Below, piece after piece: positions 61,617-64,000 of a stretch of 64,000 nucleotides of DNA. The translations under genes and the position numbers were made by a program. Numbering within the stretch: position 1 is the first letter of the stretch; the number at the start of each line of letters is the position of its first letter. Source of the stretch: Tabrizicola sp. (lineage in GTDB: Bacteria > Pseudomonadota > Alphaproteobacteria > Rhodobacterales > Rhodobacteraceae); the NCBI RefSeq assembly GCF_030694085.1, contig NZ_JAUXZE010000035.1, forward strand, positions 248,001 to 312,000, in the 5' to 3' direction. Under the pieces are notes generated by a model. It was not told the DNA's origin. It searched no databases and saw only the letters and a list, made by a program, of their open reading frames with translations.

Positions 61617-61639
61617 GCCCCCCTTGACCAAAGGGGGGC
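61617..61639 (+). terminator. hairpin after the first PuuA-like gene
   Basis: GCCCCCC (61617-61623) and GGGGGGC (61633-61639) enclose TTGACCAAA. It lies 4 nt after the stop codon and has no T-run, so it is more likely a stability or partial-termination element than a full terminator. Confidence 0.5.
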
Positions 61640-61680
61640 CTTGCGCCCAACTCATGCAGACGAAGCCCAGGGACATCCCC

Positions 61681-62385
61681 ATGCAGATCGGCATCCTTCA
61701 AACCGGCGAAAGCCCCGACGCGCTGCGCGACCAGGGCGACTACCCGGATTTCTTCGAGACGCTTCTGGCCGGCAAGGGCCTGACCTTCCGTCGCTGGGCG
61801 GTGCTGCACAACGACTTTCCCGCGGACGTGCACGACTGCGACGGCTGGCTGATCACCGGCTCGCGTTTTGGGGCCTATGAACCGCATGACTGGATTCCGC
61901 CGCTGGAGGATTTCATCCGCCGGGCCTATGCCCAGCACGTCCCCGTCGTCGGCATCTGCTTTGGCCACCAGATCATCGCGCAGGCGATGGGTGGGAAGGT
62001 CGAGAAATATGCAGGCGGCTGGACGGTGGGGCCGACCGAATACGACTTTGGCGACCAGAGCTATACCTTGAACGCCTGGCACCAGGACCAGGTGGTGAAG
62101 AAGCCCGAGATGGCGAAGGTCCTCGCCTCCACCGCCATGTGCGACAACGCGGCGCTGCTTTACGACGACCGCATGTTCACCGTCCAGCCCCACCCCGAAT
62201 TCCGCAAGGAGTTCATGGCGGGGCTGATCCAGCACCGGGGGCCGGGTCTGGTCCCCGACGCGCTTCTTGCCGATGCCACCCAAAGGCTCGACACGGCCCT
62301 CGACAGCCCTTCGATGGCCGACCGGATCGCGGAATTCTTTCTGACCCGACCTACGAAAACTGGGGCCGAGAAGCTCCGCGCCTGA
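61681..62385 (+). CDS. type 1 glutamine amidotransferase (GMP-synthase-like)
   Basis: 234 residues. The class I triad is Cys93 (GICFGHQ), His171 and Glu173 (QPHPEF). It lies between two PuuA-like ligases, the position where a gamma-glutamyl-GABA hydrolase (PuuD) would be expected, and probably removes gamma-glutamyl groups in this pathway; this is inference from context. AGGGA lies upstream of the chosen ATG. Confidence 0.85.
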   Translation: MQIGILQTGESPDALRDQGDYPDFFETLLAGKGLTFRRWAVLHNDFPADVHDCDGWLITGSRFGAYEPHDWIPPLEDFIRRAYAQHVPVVGICFGHQIIAQAMGGKVEKYAGGWTVGPTEYDFGDQSYTLNAWHQDQVVKKPEMAKVLASTAMCDNAALLYDDRMFTVQPHPEFRKEFMAGLIQHRGPGLVPDALLADATQRLDTALDSPSMADRIAEFFLTRPTKTGAEKLRA

Positions 62386-62421
62386 CGGTGCGGGGGCCAC
62401 CCCCCAAAGACGTGTGACCTT

Positions 62422-63777
62422 ATGTCCAAATGGACCGACCAGCTGCCCGAGGCAGCGCGCGACTACATCGGCAACCGCCGGGTAGACGAAGTGGAATGCA
62501 TCATCGGCGACATCGCCGGGGTGGCGCGGGGCAAGGCGATGCCTGCCGCCAAATTCGGCAAGCAGACCAGCTATTTCCTGCCGAATTCGATCTTCCTGCA
62601 GACGATCACCGGCGAATGGGCAGACAACCCGTTCGACGCCTTTACCGAACCCGACATGGTGCTTGAACCCGACTGGTCCACCGCCACCGCCGCTCCCTGG
62701 ACGGCGGATGTGACGCTGCAGGTGATCCATGACGCGAAGGACCAGCAGGGGAACCTCATTGCGTTCAGCCCCCGCAACGTCCTGCGCCGGATCGTCGACC
62801 TTTATGCCGCCCAAGGTTGGCGGCCCGTTGTCGCGCCCGAGATGGAATTCTTCCTGACCGCCCGCAACATCGACCCGAACCAGCCGATCCTGCCGCCGAT
62901 GGGCCGCTCCGGTCGCCGGGCAGCAGGCAAGCAGGCCTATTCGATGTCCGCAGTCGATGAATACGGCAAGGTCATCGACGACATCTACGACTATGCCGAG
63001 GCGCAGGGGTTGGAGATCGACGGCATCCTGCAGGAAGGCGGCGCGGGGCAGATCGAGCTTAACCTCGCCCACGGCGACCCGGTGCGTCTGGCCGACGACG
63101 TCTTCTTCTTCAAGCGCATGATCCGCGAGGCGGCGCTGCGCCACGACTGCTTTGCCACCTTCATGGCCAAGCCCATCGCCGGGGAACCGGGCAGCGCGAT
63201 GCATATCCACACCTCGGTCGTGGACACGAAGACCGGGAAGAACATTTTCGCGGGACCGAAAGGCGTGGAGACGGAAGCCTTCATGCACTTCATCGGCGGG
63301 TTGCAGAAGCATCTTGGCGCGGCCGTGGCCCTGTTTGCGCCCTATGTGAACAGCTACCGCCGCTACGTCCCCGACTTCGCCGCCCCGATCAACCTGGAAT
63401 GGGGCCGCGACAACCGCACCACGGGCTTGCGTATCCCGATTTCCAGTTCAGCCGGACGCCGGGTGGAAAACCGCCTGCCCGGTATGGACTGCAACCCCTA
63501 CCTGGGCATCGCCTCGACGCTTGCCTGCGGCTATCTGGGTCTGATGAAAAAGACGCAGGCACGGCCGGAATTCACCGGCTCGGCCTACATCGACAGCGAG
63601 GACATCCCGGTCAACCTGGGCGACGCGCTGGACCTTCTGGACGAGGACGAGGCGCTGAAAGAGGTGATGGGCCAGGACTTCGTCAGGGTCTACGACTCGG
63701 TCAAGCGGAACGAATACAAGGAGTTCCTGCAGGTCATCAGCCCGTGGGAGCGGGAGCATCTCCTGCTCAACGTCTGA
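62422..63777 (+). CDS. glutamine-synthetase-family gamma-glutamyl-amine ligase, second of two
   Basis: 451 residues. VECIIGDIAGVARGKAMPA, APEMEFFLTARNID, GGAGQIELNLAHGD, GSAMHIHTSVVD and NRTTGLRIPISSSAGRRVEN show an intact GS catalytic core, closer to the GlnT/PuuA group. It differs from the copy at 60275 throughout, so the two probably have different amine substrates. The stop overlaps the next start (TGATG). Confidence 0.88.
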   Translation: MSKWTDQLPEAARDYIGNRRVDEVECIIGDIAGVARGKAMPAAKFGKQTSYFLPNSIFLQTITGEWADNPFDAFTEPDMVLEPDWSTATAAPWTADVTLQVIHDAKDQQGNLIAFSPRNVLRRIVDLYAAQGWRPVVAPEMEFFLTARNIDPNQPILPPMGRSGRRAAGKQAYSMSAVDEYGKVIDDIYDYAEAQGLEIDGILQEGGAGQIELNLAHGDPVRLADDVFFFKRMIREAALRHDCFATFMAKPIAGEPGSAMHIHTSVVDTKTGKNIFAGPKGVETEAFMHFIGGLQKHLGAAVALFAPYVNSYRRYVPDFAAPINLEWGRDNRTTGLRIPISSSAGRRVENRLPGMDCNPYLGIASTLACGYLGLMKKTQARPEFTGSAYIDSEDIPVNLGDALDLLDEDEALKEVMGQDFVRVYDSVKRNEYKEFLQVISPWEREHLLLNV

Positions 63778-64000
63778 TGAACCTGCTGCACATCAACGAC
63801 CGGCGGGGTGAATATCCCGCCAGCTACTATGCCGCGACCGCTGCGCCCTTGGACCGCTTTCCCATCCTGAAAGGCGCGACGAAGGCTGACGTCTGCGTGG
63901 TGGGCGGCGGCTACACCGGCCTGTCCGCCGCGCTGCATCTGGCGCAAAAGGGCTTTGACGTGGTCCTGCTGGAAGCGCACCGCGTCGGCTTCGGGGCCTC
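63777..64000 (+). CDS. FAD-dependent oxidoreductase, PuuB-like, 5' part (cut by window edge)
   Basis: Only the first 74 codons are visible. They begin NLLHINDRRGEYPASYYAAT and reach the FAD-binding motif DVCVVGGGYTGLSAALHLAQ, as in gamma-glutamylputrescine oxidase and other DAO-family enzymes. The start overlaps the preceding stop. It completes a PuuA-PuuB type pathway. Confidence 0.85.
   Translation, partial: MNLLHINDRRGEYPASYYAATAAPLDRFPILKGATKADVCVVGGGYTGLSAALHLAQKGFDVVLLEAHRVGFGA

Noticed and set aside
61594..63312. Long minus-strand open frame (572 codons) opposite the GS and amidotransferase genes
   Set aside because: It is a GC-rich antisense shadow: the plus-strand genes have clear family motifs, while the antisense product is His/Arg/Gly-rich without any recognisable motif.

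Overview
The window looks like chromosomal DNA of an alphaproteobacterium of the Rhodobacterales (Rhodobacteraceae/Paracoccaceae type); I cannot name the genus. The basis is high GC with G/C-rich third positions, several small families typical of that order (DUF6476 head-to-head with an RluD-type gene, DUF2842, DUF1178, DUF2065, DUF6524), an alphaproteobacterial LexA box (GTTC-N7-GTTC) and short dispersed repeats. I saw no rRNA, tRNA, CRISPR array, insertion sequence or prophage. Most of the sequence is densely packed genes, many joined by ATGA/GTGA/TGATG overlaps.

Layout. 1-4070 (minus strand): phospholipid synthesis (pssA, psd), heat-shock sigma factor rpoH with a clear terminator, and the potassium transporter kup. 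4426-7512: a secreted DUF4189 protein, a TopAI(YjhX)/YjhQ-like toxin-antitoxin pair, a pseudouridine synthase and DUF6476. 7574-16173: a hybrid histidine kinase and a potABCD-type polyamine ABC transporter flanked by two amidases. 16201-24622: a sialic-acid-type surface glycan locus, with neuA on the plus strand meeting a seven-gene minus-strand operon (neuB, a KpsS-like gene, an RgpF-like gene, an FkbM methyltransferase, neuC, and two tandem GT30/Kdo-transferase-like genes); a gpx-acuC-thpR operon lies directly upstream. 27035-38736: housekeeping genes (Nudix, DUF1178, MarR regulator, sdhE, aspartate aminotransferase, ferredoxin, degP, DUF2065-hflC-hflK, glutathione reductase, rpiA, an EF-hand protein), plus an SOS-type promoter driving only the C-terminal end of a DnaE2 polymerase. 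38919-51525: two GSTs with sdaA, a DMT transporter, thiN, a large acidic protein of unknown function, purA, secG and pyrG. 51743-55878: a Thr-rich secreted protein, a META-domain protein, and a terC / rlmJ-terB-PhnD-like neighbourhood. 55981-64000: a HisP-type ATPase, two binding proteins and two permeases, followed by two PuuA-like glutamine-synthetase-family enzymes, a glutamine amidotransferase and the start of a PuuB-like oxidase. Together these suggest uptake and gamma-glutamyl catabolism of polyamines or basic amino acids.

The most notable non-gene signals are: (i) a repeat found three times immediately after the stop codon of an unrelated gene and always in the sense direction (after the RluD-type gene, DUF1178 and terC); (ii) a pyrG leader with two copies of an octamer and one complement, so that a hairpin and sequestration of the ribosome-binding site are mutually exclusive, in front of a TTG start; (iii) the SOS box left on a dnaE2 remnant; (iv) two further dispersed short repeat families; (v) an octamer TGATCAAA upstream of all three polyamine/amino-acid loci. 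Starts were chosen by hand from ribosome-binding sites, overlaps and family lengths; all family assignments are from recognition of motifs, not from database searches.
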